Shown here in pieces: positions 26,684 to 36,850 of a stretch of 64,000 nt of DNA (within the stretch, counting starts at the first letter, position 1; the number at the start of each line of letters is the position of its first letter). The stretch is from Winogradskyella sediminis. GTDB lineage: Bacteria > Bacteroidota > Bacteroidia > Flavobacteriales > Flavobacteriaceae. The notes under the pieces are model-generated. The model saw only the letters and a list, made by a program, of their open reading frames with translations. It ran no database searches and had not been told where the DNA came from. The stretch covers positions 568,023-632,022 of the forward strand of contig NZ_QUNH01000001.1 in assembly GCF_003387355.1 (NCBI RefSeq), given 5' to 3'. The position numbers were made by a program, and so were the translations under genes.

Positions 26684-28267
26684 ATGAATAATAAAAAAAA
26701 CATAGATAGACTTTTTCAAGAAAAGTTTAAAGATTTTGAAGTCGCACCAAATGACGCACTTTGGGATCGTATAAACGAAAGTCTCCCTCATAAAAAGAAA
26801 AAGCGTAGAGTAATTGCACTTTGGTGGCAGATAGGTGGTGTCGCCGCAGCTATAGCACTCTTGTTTACTGTTGGCGTTACGGTATTTAATACTGATAATA
26901 ATATTCAAGAATTTCCTATTGTAAATTCAGAAGATAAAAATACTCCGTTAGAAAAAGACCCTACAAATACTGCAACGGATAATAGTCAGCATGAGTTTAA
27001 TAAGGTTAAAGAAGAATCTACCACTACAGCTAATACTAATATAAGTACTGAACAAAACTCTAAAGTAAACGATTCTGAAGAACAACCTCAGCAAAACACC
27101 AAAGCGTCTCATCGATTAACAACACCTAAATATTCGAATACAACATCGAATGCAGTGGCTAATACCACAAATAATAAAGTTAAAAATAAAACTGATAAGC
27201 GTGTTAAAAACACCACCGTTTCTAATGAACCTGAAGCTGTAAGAATTGTAAACCAGACAAAAACGTCTACTTCGCATATAAAAGAAGATAACAGCACGGA
27301 ACTGGCTTCAGAAATCGAAAAACAATCTGTACTTAAAAAGAACCTTATAGACTCTAAAACAATTGTTTCAGAGCGCACAAAAACTACTACAGCAGCCTCT
27401 GAGTACAACGATGAAACTTCAGAAATAAATGACACAGAACTACAGGAATTAATATCAGAAAATTTAGAAGAGGAGACTATTGAAGATGCTATTGCTGAAA
27501 ATAATGAAACTATAAGTGAAGAAGAAAAAGAAGATGACAGAAGCAGGTGGAGCATTGCACCAAATGTTGCACCTGTTTATTTTAATGCCTTTGGCGAAGG
27601 GTCTTCTCTAGACAAACAGTTTAACGAAAACTCTAAAAATTCTGATGTGAATATGAGTTACGGTATTGCTGGTAGCTATGCTATTTCTAAAAAAATAAAA
27701 ATTAGAGCTGGTATTAATCGTGTTAATCTCAATCAAACCACTTCAGATGTATTTGCTTTTGTAGGGCCAGAAACAGCGGCTAGAAGTAATGATGCCTCAT
27801 TTAATAATATTGCATTTAGCACAAGTAATGAAACGCAGCAGGTATCACTTATGAGTGCAAAAATGATGAATAGATCATCTACACCTGAACTTTTTAACAC
27901 AAAAATTGCTGGTCAAATAGATCAACGTTTTGGGTTTATAGAAATTCCTTTAGAGATAGAATACCGTTTGTTAGACACTAAATTTGGTATTAATATTATT
28001 AGTGGATTTAGCACGCTATTTTTAAGTGAAAATGAAATTTACGCCGATATTAATGGAAGATCTGAATTAATTGGAGAGGCCAATAATATCAATGACACCA
28101 GTTTTAGTGCCAACTTTGGTTTAGGTATGGATTACCGTATTTCTAGACAATGGAATATAAACTTAGAACCAACATTTAAGTATCAAATAAATACTTTTAA
28201 CAATACCACTGGTGATTTTAAACCTTTCTTTATAGGGTTATATACAGGATTAAGTTATAAGTTTTAG
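26684..28267 (+). CDS. Anti-sigma-like protein with a membrane helix and a C-terminal beta-barrel
   Basis: 527 residues. Residues 1-41 are cytoplasmic in type (DRLFQEKFKDFEVAPNDALWDRI, then Lys/Arg), 43-67 form one membrane helix, and about 70-285 are a Thr/Asn/Glu/Lys-rich low-complexity stretch. Residues 288-527 look like an eight-stranded outer-membrane barrel (RWSIAPNVAPVYF, FGFIEIPLEIEYRLL, ending FFIGLYTGLSYKF). This layout follows ECF sigma genes in flavobacteria. If both ends are where they appear to be, one chain would span the periplasm and could report outer-membrane state to the sigma factor. That is inference; the start 1 base after the sigma gene is observed. Confidence 0.8.
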   Translation: MNNKKNIDRLFQEKFKDFEVAPNDALWDRINESLPHKKKKRRVIALWWQIGGVAAAIALLFTVGVTVFNTDNNIQEFPIVNSEDKNTPLEKDPTNTATDNSQHEFNKVKEESTTTANTNISTEQNSKVNDSEEQPQQNTKASHRLTTPKYSNTTSNAVANTTNNKVKNKTDKRVKNTTVSNEPEAVRIVNQTKTSTSHIKEDNSTELASEIEKQSVLKKNLIDSKTIVSERTKTTTAASEYNDETSEINDTELQELISENLEEETIEDAIAENNETISEEEKEDDRSRWSIAPNVAPVYFNAFGEGSSLDKQFNENSKNSDVNMSYGIAGSYAISKKIKIRAGINRVNLNQTTSDVFAFVGPETAARSNDASFNNIAFSTSNETQQVSLMSAKMMNRSSTPELFNTKIAGQIDQRFGFIEIPLEIEYRLLDTKFGINIISGFSTLFLSENEIYADINGRSELIGEANNINDTSFSANFGLGMDYRISRQWNINLEPTFKYQINTFNNTTGDFKPFFIGLYTGLSYKF

Positions 28268-28316
28268 GTTAGGTTATTGCAATAGAAATGCTATGAAAAT
28301 GCAATGATGATAAGAG

Positions 28317-29081
28317 CTACTCTTGGTTAGGGTAGCTTTTTTTTGTGATTTGATTCGTCGTCAATTCATCCCATATTAACGTTCGTGTTTTAGCATTTAG
28401 AGCTTTAGTATCTGTACTAGTTAAACCAATTGTAGATACAAAAGGAAGTATTTTAGCACGCATTCTGCCAGGACTACCACTAAAAAAAGTATAAGAAAAT
28501 CGTTTTTTATTATCGTAGAAAGTAATTGGAACTACTGGTATTTGGTGGTTAATTGCTAAACGAAACGCTCCATCTTTAAATTCGTCTAACAAGATATGTT
28601 CTTCTGGCACTCCTCCTTCAGGAAAAATACAAATACTCACCCCTTGGTTTAAACGTCGCTGAGCTCTTAAAAATACCGCTTGCCTGCTTTTAGGACTACT
28701 TCTATCTACCAAGATACAGGTACGCTTATAAAAGAAACCAAATAACGGGATTTTTGCTAATTCTTGTTTTCCGACAAAAACAAACGGATTTTTCACAGCC
28801 ACTAACATTAACATTATGTCAGCCATTGAGCTATGATTCGCTACAAACATGTAACTTTTATCAGGATCAGGAGTTTCTTCTCTTATAATTTTATATCCAA
28901 AACCCATTCCTATTAATATAAACTTAGACCAAATACGAGCGAGCATAAAAAAATACCGATACCATTCTTCTCTAGAGATTGAAATAATCAAAAGAGGAAA
29001 TAATACAATAATCGGAATAGCTACCAAGATATAGAACCAAACACGATATAAAAGCCAAAATGGATATTTGAAAAATGACAT
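28317..29081 (-). CDS. plsC: 1-acyl-sn-glycerol-3-phosphate acyltransferase
   Basis: 254 residues from the ATG at 29081; a TTG two codons upstream is less likely. It acylates lysophosphatidic acid to phosphatidic acid at the inner membrane. The HX4D motif is NHSSMAD, with FPEGGVPEE as the second motif and IPVVPITFYD as a later block. Two hydrophobic helices lie at the N-terminus (about 8-40). It stands alone, divergent from trpS. Confidence 0.92.
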   Translation of the reverse strand: MSFFKYPFWLLYRVWFYILVAIPIIVLFPLLIISISREEWYRYFFMLARIWSKFILIGMGFGYKIIREETPDPDKSYMFVANHSSMADIMLMLVAVKNPFVFVGKQELAKIPLFGFFYKRTCILVDRSSPKSRQAVFLRAQRRLNQGVSICIFPEGGVPEEHILLDEFKDGAFRLAINHQIPVVPITFYDNKKRFSYTFFSGSPGRMRAKILPFVSTIGLTSTDTKALNAKTRTLIWDELTTNQITKKSYPNQE

Positions 29082-29135
29082 AGTCAAAACTAATTAATTA
29101 AATTAAATGACTTCTAATAGTTCTGCTAAAAAATT

Positions 29136-29143
29136 TACCTTTG
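29136..29143 (+). promoter_or_regulatory. Possible -7 box for trpS
   Basis: TACCTTTG fits TAnnTTTG, 60 bases upstream of the trpS ATG. The upstream box is unclear. Confidence 0.4.
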
Positions 29144-29202
29144 TTTAATATTACAAATTGAAGTTTAATTTAAAAAGATTTCTGCTCACGCAGGAAGTGA
29201 AC

Positions 29203-30171
29203 ATGGCAAGAATACTAACAGGAGTACAAAGTACAGGAACACCACATTTAGGAAACATTTTAGGTGCAATTTTACCAGCTATAGAAATGGCTAATGATGC
29301 TAAAAACGAGTCGTTTTTATTTATTGCAAATTTGCATACGCTAACGCAAATTAAGGATGCAGACACACTTAGAAACCATACGTATTCTGTTGCTGCCACG
29401 TGGCTTGCTTGTGGATTAGATATTGAAAAAACAGTTTTTTACAGACAAAGTGATATACCACAAGTCACAGAATTATCGTGGTATTTAAGTTGTTTCTTCC
29501 CCTATCAACGCTTAACGCTGGCTCATGGGTTTAAAGATAAAGCCGATCGCTTAGAAGATGTCAATGCTGGTTTATTTACGTATCCCATGCTTATGGCTGC
29601 AGATATCTTGTTGTATGATGCTGAAATTATTCCGGTTGGTAAGGATCAATTACAACATATTGAGATGACGCGAGATGTAGCTTCTCGTTTTCATGCCAAA
29701 ATGGGTGAGGCTTTTGTATTACCAGAAGGTAAAATTCAAGAAAACGGAATGCTCATTCCTGGTACTGATGGAGAAAAAATGAGTAAGAGTCGTAATAATT
29801 TTATCAATATCTTTTTACCGGAAAAGAAATTACGTAAAAAAATAATGTCTATTGAAACTGACAGCACGCCTCTTGAAGAACCAAAAGATTGGGCAACGTG
29901 CAACTGTTTTGCTATCTACAATTTACTGGCTTCTGAAGCTCAAATAACCGAAATGAAAGCTAATTATGAAGGTGGCAACTATGGGTATGGTCATGCCAAA
30001 CAAGCTTTGTACGAACTAGTTTTAGAGCGTTTTGCTGAACAAAGAGAACGTTATACATACTACATGAATAACTTAGATGAAATTGATGCAGCATTAGAGA
30101 AAGGTGCGGCTAAAGCAAAAGTAGTTGCAAACGAAGTATTAGAGCGTGTGAGAAAACAAGTAGGTTACTAA
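29203..30171 (+). CDS. trpS: Tryptophanyl-tRNA synthetase
   Basis: 322 residues from the ATG at 29203; the open frame continues upstream to a TTG at 29158, but MARILTGVQSTGTPHLGN is the normal start. It charges tRNA-Trp. The class I signatures are TPHLGN (HIGH) and KMSKS, with DILLYDAEIIPVGKDQLQH between them. Followed by a strong bidirectional terminator. Confidence 0.97.
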   Translation: MARILTGVQSTGTPHLGNILGAILPAIEMANDAKNESFLFIANLHTLTQIKDADTLRNHTYSVAATWLACGLDIEKTVFYRQSDIPQVTELSWYLSCFFPYQRLTLAHGFKDKADRLEDVNAGLFTYPMLMAADILLYDAEIIPVGKDQLQHIEMTRDVASRFHAKMGEAFVLPEGKIQENGMLIPGTDGEKMSKSRNNFINIFLPEKKLRKKIMSIETDSTPLEEPKDWATCNCFAIYNLLASEAQITEMKANYEGGNYGYGHAKQALYELVLERFAEQRERYTYYMNNLDEIDAALEKGAAKAKVVANEVLERVRKQVGY

Positions 30172-30194
30172 TATTTCATTAGTTATTATAATAA

Positions 30195-30229
30195 AAAAAG
30201 ACCTCTATCTTCGCAATAGAGGTCTTTTT
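30195..30229. terminator. Bidirectional terminator between trpS and the T9SS cargo gene
   Basis: Perfect 14-bp arms AAAAAGACCTCTAT and ATAGAGGTCTTTTT around a 7-base loop. T-runs occur on both strands, so it can serve both converging genes. Confidence 0.92.
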
Positions 30230-30255
30230 AGTTTAAGAATTAAAATGTAATCACC

Positions 30256-33200
30256 TTAATTTATAAGTTTCTTACTAACTGTAACATTTCCTTCTAAAGT
30301 AATACTTGCTAAATACACTCCTTTAGAAAACTGAAAACCTTCACTTATAGTGTGAGCTTCACCGTTAGATGTATAATGCATCACTTCTCTTCCGTTGATA
30401 TCAAATACTTTAATATCTCTAATACCAGATTCAGATCTTACATTTAACATATTATCCTTTACATAAGCAAAAGTGTTAGATCTTAAATTATCGTCAATTG
30501 ATAACGTAGTTATATAACGTAAGTTGAATCTATCATTAATTTTTCCTTGTACTCCAGAAAAAGAATAAGGAGATTCTCTTAAGTCATGCTCAATATTTAA
30601 AACCGTATCTTCAAGATAAATGCCTACGCTAGTATCCATAAACACACTTCCATCAAAATCACCTATTGCAATTTTAAAAATTCCGCTTTCAGGTAATTCA
30701 ACTCCTAGAGGCACAACATCAGTATCAACAAATGGTAATGGACGTCCTTGAATCACCATTTCGGCATTGTCGACTAATGAATAAATACGCATGGTATGTT
30801 CATCAGAATACGCATCAAAAAGTCTATCTTTTGCTAAGGTTGCTCCATCAACATAACCTACTAAAGTACTTGCAGAGGTGTTTGTATCATCAATTAAACT
30901 CAACCACAACACGTGCTTTTCAATATCCTGAGCATTGTTAACACCTCTATAGAATTCTGTATTATCGTGAGCCACATCGGCATCATCAGAACGCATAGCA
31001 TTTGTAAAGGTTACTGCTCCTTCAGAAGCACTATCATCAACTTGTACAAAAAAGCCTTGACCAGATCCGATATAACCATTGGTACTTGCAGGCGGATTTG
31101 CACCTGTAAAATTATAACTTACATATTGCTCTCCATAATTATAATTTAAAGCTTGGTATGCTGCACTAGTTAAAGGTGTTGCAGCATTTGGAATAGCAGA
31201 ATTATGAGCCCATATTTTTATGTGCCCTTCTAAAATAGTATTATCTATGAGTAACTGCTCTGCACTAATTGCAGAAGGATATGGGTTTCCAATGAGGTTA
31301 CGATGTCTAGCTTCAAGGTTTGGAAGATTTCCTATTGATTTATATACATCAACAGAGATATCACCATTATTTGGTGTTCCGATAAAAGTTGTTGTAAACC
31401 CTGTAGAAACTAGATCTGCTGGTACATTAACAGCGTACCCCAAACCTGAATCCATAGTTCCCGTTACTAGAGCCCAATCACCAGATATACCATTAGAATT
31501 AGCAGTATTTACACTCCAATTAAAGGCATCAGTAGAAAATGCAGTGGTAATATCGGAAACATCGAAATTAGCTACTGGTGAAGACCATAATAAATAATCA
31601 TTATCATGTAAATCGGTAACCTCACGTTTCACTTTAATAGAACCACTATTTTCATTACTTTCAACTTCTTTAGTTTGAATTAAACTGGCACTATCTTGAA
31701 ATGTTAATGAGGCACCAGATTCCACAGTAACTTCACCATATAGTTTAAGTGTAGAACCTGAAGGTATTGTAACATTACTTCCTGTTGGCACTAAACAATC
31801 ACACCCTTCTATATCTCCAGCCTCGTTATAATTAGAAGAAAACACTAATCCTCTATCTTGTGGCTCTACCACCACGCCAGCATTTTGGTACACTGGAGGT
31901 AATTCCCACTCAGATCCATTCCAATACACCGGAGTTCCTCCTAAAGAAAGACTGACAGGCACCACAACTGCTCCATATGAATTACTAACTCTTAATTTAT
32001 AAATCCCTAAGCTTTCATCATTTAAAGTACTAGGAAGTGTATAAGTGTTAGATGTTGCTCCGGCAATAGGGTCGTTATACTTAAACCATTGGTAAGATAA
32101 GGCTTCTTCTGGAGCTCCTGTTGCTCCACCCGAAACTGTAGCAGTAGCTGTAAATGAAATATTAGCATCACTAGGTAATTGACATACAAATCTAGCCGCT
32201 GGATATTCTGTAAATACTGGCGTTTTGATATCAAAAGACCCTCTGTTATAAGCAAGAAAACCAAGATCTGCCGTACCACCAGCTACCATATTGACATTAT
32301 TGATATCTGTAATATTAGAGTCTGTGATTTGAAAATCTTCAAACTTCAAAGCAACCATTCTTAACGGACGCTGTTCGTTGTTAGAAAAAGCTCTAGATTG
32401 AGGTGTTGCTACACCATAATTTACACCTGGAGTAAAGTCATACAAATCTAATCTCCATTGTGCTAATAAAGCATCTCCTTGTAAATCAGTTTCATCTAAA
32501 ATAGTAAGCTTTACAGGTCTACCAACCACATTCTTTTCTGAATCTGTATAGTAATAAATGTCTGTACTACCTGCCATTGCTATTTGTGATATTAAAAAAT
32601 CTGGAATATCATCATCTAACGCTCCTAGTTGCCCTCCTGCACTATAAAACTCAACATCCGTAGTAGCGTTAAAATTAGTAACACCTGTACCAATATCTAA
32701 TCCATTTACTCCATCAATTAACACATCGTAAATTTTTGTTCCTAAAATGTCCTCTGAGATAATTGAGGTGCCTTCACCCACTTCTCCATCAATTAAATCG
32801 GCCATCGCCAAATAATTAGATCCGTATGTGGTACCATCAACACCATTAGTTGTATAAGCATAAAATAGTTGTGAACTAAATGAAACTCCATTATCGGTAA
32901 GTAATTGGTCATCTACACCTGTAGAATATGTTACACCATTATATGTAAACGCCAACAAATCGTGACTAGTATTAGGTTTTAAGTTGTTGTTTGTAGGATC
33001 AGCTTTCCATTGAGACGATCTCCAAAATCCATTGTATGTTGTAAATATTTCAGTAATCTTAGTGACATTACTCGTTTCACCATTTTTAAGCGTTTTGTGA
33101 GTAGGACTAATATAATCTATATTAATTCCGGTAGAGACACCACCCACAACAAGCTCGCCAGTTACATCTGAACTGCCTGTATGTGAAATAGCAAATAACA

Positions 33201-33444
33201 TTTCAGTATCACTCAGTAAAGTGATACTACTGTTATTAATATTAATACCATTAATACTAATAGAAGTACTCTCTGTAAAATCGGTTCCTAGAACCGTAAT
33301 TTTAGAGTTTGTAGTAATTCTCGAAGGAAAGACTTCGGTCACTGTTTGGCTAAATATATTAGCTGTAGCAGTTAAAAAAAGCGCAAAAACAGTCAGTTTA
33401 AGTGTGTTAAGCGGTTTTAAATTGAAAGTAAATTTTAAATTCAT
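30256..33444 (-). CDS. Large T9SS-exported surface protein, paralogue 1
   Basis: 1062 residues. Signal peptide (about 1-33, ending NIFSQ), then an IPT/TIG-like domain (about 35-110: VFPSRITTNSKITVLGTDF), a long adhesin-like body with an Ig-like part (EEALSYQWFKYNDPIAG), and a type IX sorting domain at the end (about 985-1062: VFDINGREVMHY, FSKGVYLASI, VSKKLIN). Cargo of the type IX secretion system, expected on the cell surface or released. It is a tandem paralogue of the gene upstream on the same strand, with the same domain order throughout. Function unknown. Confidence 0.85.
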   Translation of the reverse strand: MNLKFTFNLKPLNTLKLTVFALFLTATANIFSQTVTEVFPSRITTNSKITVLGTDFTESTSISINGININNSSITLLSDTEMLFAISHTGSSDVTGELVVGGVSTGINIDYISPTHKTLKNGETSNVTKITEIFTTYNGFWRSSQWKADPTNNNLKPNTSHDLLAFTYNGVTYSTGVDDQLLTDNGVSFSSQLFYAYTTNGVDGTTYGSNYLAMADLIDGEVGEGTSIISEDILGTKIYDVLIDGVNGLDIGTGVTNFNATTDVEFYSAGGQLGALDDDIPDFLISQIAMAGSTDIYYYTDSEKNVVGRPVKLTILDETDLQGDALLAQWRLDLYDFTPGVNYGVATPQSRAFSNNEQRPLRMVALKFEDFQITDSNITDINNVNMVAGGTADLGFLAYNRGSFDIKTPVFTEYPAARFVCQLPSDANISFTATATVSGGATGAPEEALSYQWFKYNDPIAGATSNTYTLPSTLNDESLGIYKLRVSNSYGAVVVPVSLSLGGTPVYWNGSEWELPPVYQNAGVVVEPQDRGLVFSSNYNEAGDIEGCDCLVPTGSNVTIPSGSTLKLYGEVTVESGASLTFQDSASLIQTKEVESNENSGSIKVKREVTDLHDNDYLLWSSPVANFDVSDITTAFSTDAFNWSVNTANSNGISGDWALVTGTMDSGLGYAVNVPADLVSTGFTTTFIGTPNNGDISVDVYKSIGNLPNLEARHRNLIGNPYPSAISAEQLLIDNTILEGHIKIWAHNSAIPNAATPLTSAAYQALNYNYGEQYVSYNFTGANPPASTNGYIGSGQGFFVQVDDSASEGAVTFTNAMRSDDADVAHDNTEFYRGVNNAQDIEKHVLWLSLIDDTNTSASTLVGYVDGATLAKDRLFDAYSDEHTMRIYSLVDNAEMVIQGRPLPFVDTDVVPLGVELPESGIFKIAIGDFDGSVFMDTSVGIYLEDTVLNIEHDLRESPYSFSGVQGKINDRFNLRYITTLSIDDNLRSNTFAYVKDNMLNVRSESGIRDIKVFDINGREVMHYTSNGEAHTISEGFQFSKGVYLASITLEGNVTVSKKLIN

Positions 33445-33562
33445 ACGTTAAGGTTTAAAAAATGAAAGTACTGTCTCTAATACATTTAGAGATTCGGTTT
33501 GATTTAATAAAATGAAAATTATTGCTACTTAAACCTAGGGAGGTATTTAAAATATAAAGGGG

Positions 33563-36500
33563 TTAGTTTATTAGTTTTTTAGTTACTACAGTGCCATTAT
33601 CTAATGTAATCGCAACGATATATATTCCTTTAGAGAACCTAAATTCTGTAATAAAAGAATTATCATTATTATTTACATTATAATTCGTAATCTGTTTACC
33701 GTTCATATCATAAAGGGTTGCAGACTTAATAAGGCTAGACGACTTAAGGTAAAGCGTTGCATTATTTATATAAGCAAAGGTATCTGACACAGCAACTTCA
33801 GTAGTAGAAAGCGTAGAAGAGTTAGTATATCTTAAGATAAAACGATCATTAAACTCGCCCGCTTCACCAGTAAAACTGTAAGGTGATGATCTTAAATCAT
33901 GAACGACACCTGTGTATGTATCTTCTAAATAAATATCTTGCTCTAGCTCTTCAAATAAGTTTCCTTCTACTTTACCAATAGCAATTTGATAAATACCACT
34001 GTCTTCTATTTCAATACCTAAAGGTACTGTATTGGAATCTGCAAATGGTAAAGGAAGCCCTTGAATTACTAATTTTTCGTCTTCTGAAATTAATGAGTAG
34101 AGATTAAAACCTTCGTTATTGGTATACGCATCGTAAAGTCTATCTTTTCCTTCTGTAGCGCCGTTTGTGTAGCCCACTAAAGTACTCATTGCTTTATTGT
34201 TCTCATTTACAAGACTTAGCCATATCAATTGCTTTTCTAATACTATAGTTTCGTCAGAACTGCTTCTGTAAAACTGAGAATTATCAAATCCTATTTCATT
34301 AGCATCGTAACGCATGTCATTGGTAAATGTAACCCCAAAACTACTCGTATTATTTCTTATCTCTTTATTAATCTGAACAAAAAAACCTTGTCCAGAAGCT
34401 ATATTTCCATCAAATTCACCTGCAGGATCTGAAGTACCTAAGGCATTATATGCTACATATTGATCTCCATAATTGATACCATAAGAGTCATTATAAAAAG
34501 GATCACTTTCTGAACTAGTAGCGGCTCGATTATGTGTCCATAAATACACACTACCCTCTATATCGGTATTGTCCTCTAAGAATTTTATGGCGTTGATAGA
34601 AGAAGGATAAGGATTTCCAATTAAATTCCAATCGATTTCCACTGGCTTCATAGACCCAACACTACCTGTTCTATATACAGACCAGTTAATCTCTCCATTA
34701 TTAGGCACACCATTAAATGTCGCTGTATAATCTATAGCTTGTGGTACACGAGCAATATAGCCTCTACCCACAGACATTGTGCCACTGGCACTTGCCCAGT
34801 TGCCACTCGTTCCAGAAATCGAGTTTGCCCCATTAGTATGCCATTCATAAGTTACATTTCCAGGTATGGAAGAAAAAGACGCATCTTCAACTGGAGATGA
34901 CCAATAGATGTAATCATTACCATTTAGTGTCGTGCCGTCTACCGTTCTTTTCTTAATGATTTCACCACTATTCTCTACATTATTAATTTGAACTAAACTC
35001 GCGTCATCTTCTAAAGTGAAGATACCGGCATCAACGGCAGGTGATGTAACGCCATCTTCTATAAATTCTGGAATTTCCTCTTCTACAGTTAGCGTATTTA
35101 CAAGCGTCATTTTAGATCCACTTGGTATCGTTACAACTTTACCTGCAGAAACTGTACAATCGCAACCAAATAAATCTGCAGACTCTGAATAATTATTAGA
35201 AAAAATTAAACTTTTATCCTCATCTTTAATGGTTAATCCGTCGTAAATTGGTGCCAATATCCAATCAGAACCATCCCAATACGTTGGTGTTCCTCCTTTA
35301 CTAATAGTAAAAGGAATATCTATAGCACCGAACGCATTTTCAACCCTAACTTTAAAAATTTTGTTTTCTATTTGCGCTTCCGTTAATCCCGATGCAAAAG
35401 TATATGCATCTATAGTTTCACTTTTTGCAGACATAGGTGCAAAGTTTTCAAACCATTGATAAGTAATGGTTTCATCTGAATCGGCAGGTGTAGAATAACC
35501 GCCTTCTACAGCACCTGTTGCTTCAAAGGTAATATTTGAACTTGTAGGAAATCTACAAAAGTAACGTGATACTGGAGCATCTGTAATCACTGGAGATTTT
35601 ATTTCAAATGCTGCTTTATTATAAGCCATAAATGCCATATCAGAAGAACCGCCTGCCGCCATGTTTACGTTATTAACATCTTCAATATTAGTAGCATCGA
35701 TACCAAAATCTTGAAGTTTAAAGGCTACCATAGTAAATGGTCTATGTTCTCGTGTTCCGAAAGACGACTGGTTAGGATAAGCATTATCGTAGGTTACTGA
35801 AGATGACAAATCTAGACGATATAAGTCTAATTCCCATTCGTAAATACGTGTTTGTGAATTGGAATCAATACGTAATCTTATAGGTCTACCCACAACGTTT
35901 CCTTGCACATCTGCGTAATAATAAATATCCCTAGCACCACTACCTCCTGGCTGAGCCATTTGCGTAATTACTAAATCTGGAACGGTATCAATTGCTCCTA
36001 CATTACCATTACCACTATAAAATTTAATTTCGGCATCTTTGTTAAAATTTGTAATTCCTGTGCCTAAATCTAAACCATTAACACCATCGATAATAACATC
36101 ATACACCGTAGCCAAAACGTTACTATTAAGAACTCTTCCATTTTCTACACCGTCAATTAAATCTGCCATTGCTAAAAAGTTTGAAGAATGAGGTTTACCA
36201 GTAATTCCTCTGGAAGAATAGGCTTTAAATTCTTGACTAATGTATTTAGTAGGATCTGTAATATCAATTCCTTCGTCTACTAATTTATCTTCTAATAATT
36301 CGTCATCTACTCCAGTAGAAAAAATAATATCACCACTACCATAATTCATTTTAAAACCAAGTAAATCATGTCTATCATTTGGCCAAGTACTTTTATCACT
36401 TGAGTTAAAATATGAAGATTTCCAAAAACCTTCTCCATCTCCATCGTGATCCCATGTGGTATACATCTCAACAATCCTAAAACTACTAGTGGTTGTCAAC

Positions 36501-36850
36501 GTTTTGTTAGTTGGCCCTACATAATGTATATTATTATCTACACCAGAGTTTATTGTTGCTCCATCAACAGTTAATTGCCGTGTATAATCAGAACTTTGAT
36601 TAACTGTAATTTTAATTGTCATTTCAGTAGAGCTCACAAATGTGGCTTCTGATTGACCTGAATATCCGGAATCTATATGCTCCTCTAGACCATCATAAAA
36701 ACCAGTACCTAAAATAGTTATAACACTACCATTAGTAACACGGGTAGGAAAAATATCCGTAACAACTTGAGAAAAAGATAAAGCACTTAACAAAAGTAAA
36801 AACGTCGTCAATACTTTTTTAGAAGAAACGAAAGTAATTATTGTTTTCAT
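33563..36850 (-). CDS. Large T9SS-exported surface protein, paralogue 2
   Basis: 1095 residues. Same architecture as the following gene: signal peptide ending SALSFSQ, IPT/TIG-like domain (IFPTRVTNGSVITILGTGF), shared blocks such as VYDVIIDGVNGLDLGTGITNFN and NLIGNPYPSSINA, and a C-terminal T9SS sorting domain (LYDMNGKQITNYN, FSKGIYIVAITLDNG, VTKKLIN). The GNPYPS block is a recurrent feature of flavobacterial T9SS cargo. The 118-base gap to paralogue 1 lacks a clear terminator, so they may be cotranscribed. Substrate or role unknown. Confidence 0.85.
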   Translation of the reverse strand: MKTIITFVSSKKVLTTFLLLLSALSFSQVVTDIFPTRVTNGSVITILGTGFYDGLEEHIDSGYSGQSEATFVSSTEMTIKITVNQSSDYTRQLTVDGATINSGVDNNIHYVGPTNKTLTTTSSFRIVEMYTTWDHDGDGEGFWKSSYFNSSDKSTWPNDRHDLLGFKMNYGSGDIIFSTGVDDELLEDKLVDEGIDITDPTKYISQEFKAYSSRGITGKPHSSNFLAMADLIDGVENGRVLNSNVLATVYDVIIDGVNGLDLGTGITNFNKDAEIKFYSGNGNVGAIDTVPDLVITQMAQPGGSGARDIYYYADVQGNVVGRPIRLRIDSNSQTRIYEWELDLYRLDLSSSVTYDNAYPNQSSFGTREHRPFTMVAFKLQDFGIDATNIEDVNNVNMAAGGSSDMAFMAYNKAAFEIKSPVITDAPVSRYFCRFPTSSNITFEATGAVEGGYSTPADSDETITYQWFENFAPMSAKSETIDAYTFASGLTEAQIENKIFKVRVENAFGAIDIPFTISKGGTPTYWDGSDWILAPIYDGLTIKDEDKSLIFSNNYSESADLFGCDCTVSAGKVVTIPSGSKMTLVNTLTVEEEIPEFIEDGVTSPAVDAGIFTLEDDASLVQINNVENSGEIIKKRTVDGTTLNGNDYIYWSSPVEDASFSSIPGNVTYEWHTNGANSISGTSGNWASASGTMSVGRGYIARVPQAIDYTATFNGVPNNGEINWSVYRTGSVGSMKPVEIDWNLIGNPYPSSINAIKFLEDNTDIEGSVYLWTHNRAATSSESDPFYNDSYGINYGDQYVAYNALGTSDPAGEFDGNIASGQGFFVQINKEIRNNTSSFGVTFTNDMRYDANEIGFDNSQFYRSSSDETIVLEKQLIWLSLVNENNKAMSTLVGYTNGATEGKDRLYDAYTNNEGFNLYSLISEDEKLVIQGLPLPFADSNTVPLGIEIEDSGIYQIAIGKVEGNLFEELEQDIYLEDTYTGVVHDLRSSPYSFTGEAGEFNDRFILRYTNSSTLSTTEVAVSDTFAYINNATLYLKSSSLIKSATLYDMNGKQITNYNVNNNDNSFITEFRFSKGIYIVAITLDNGTVVTKKLIN

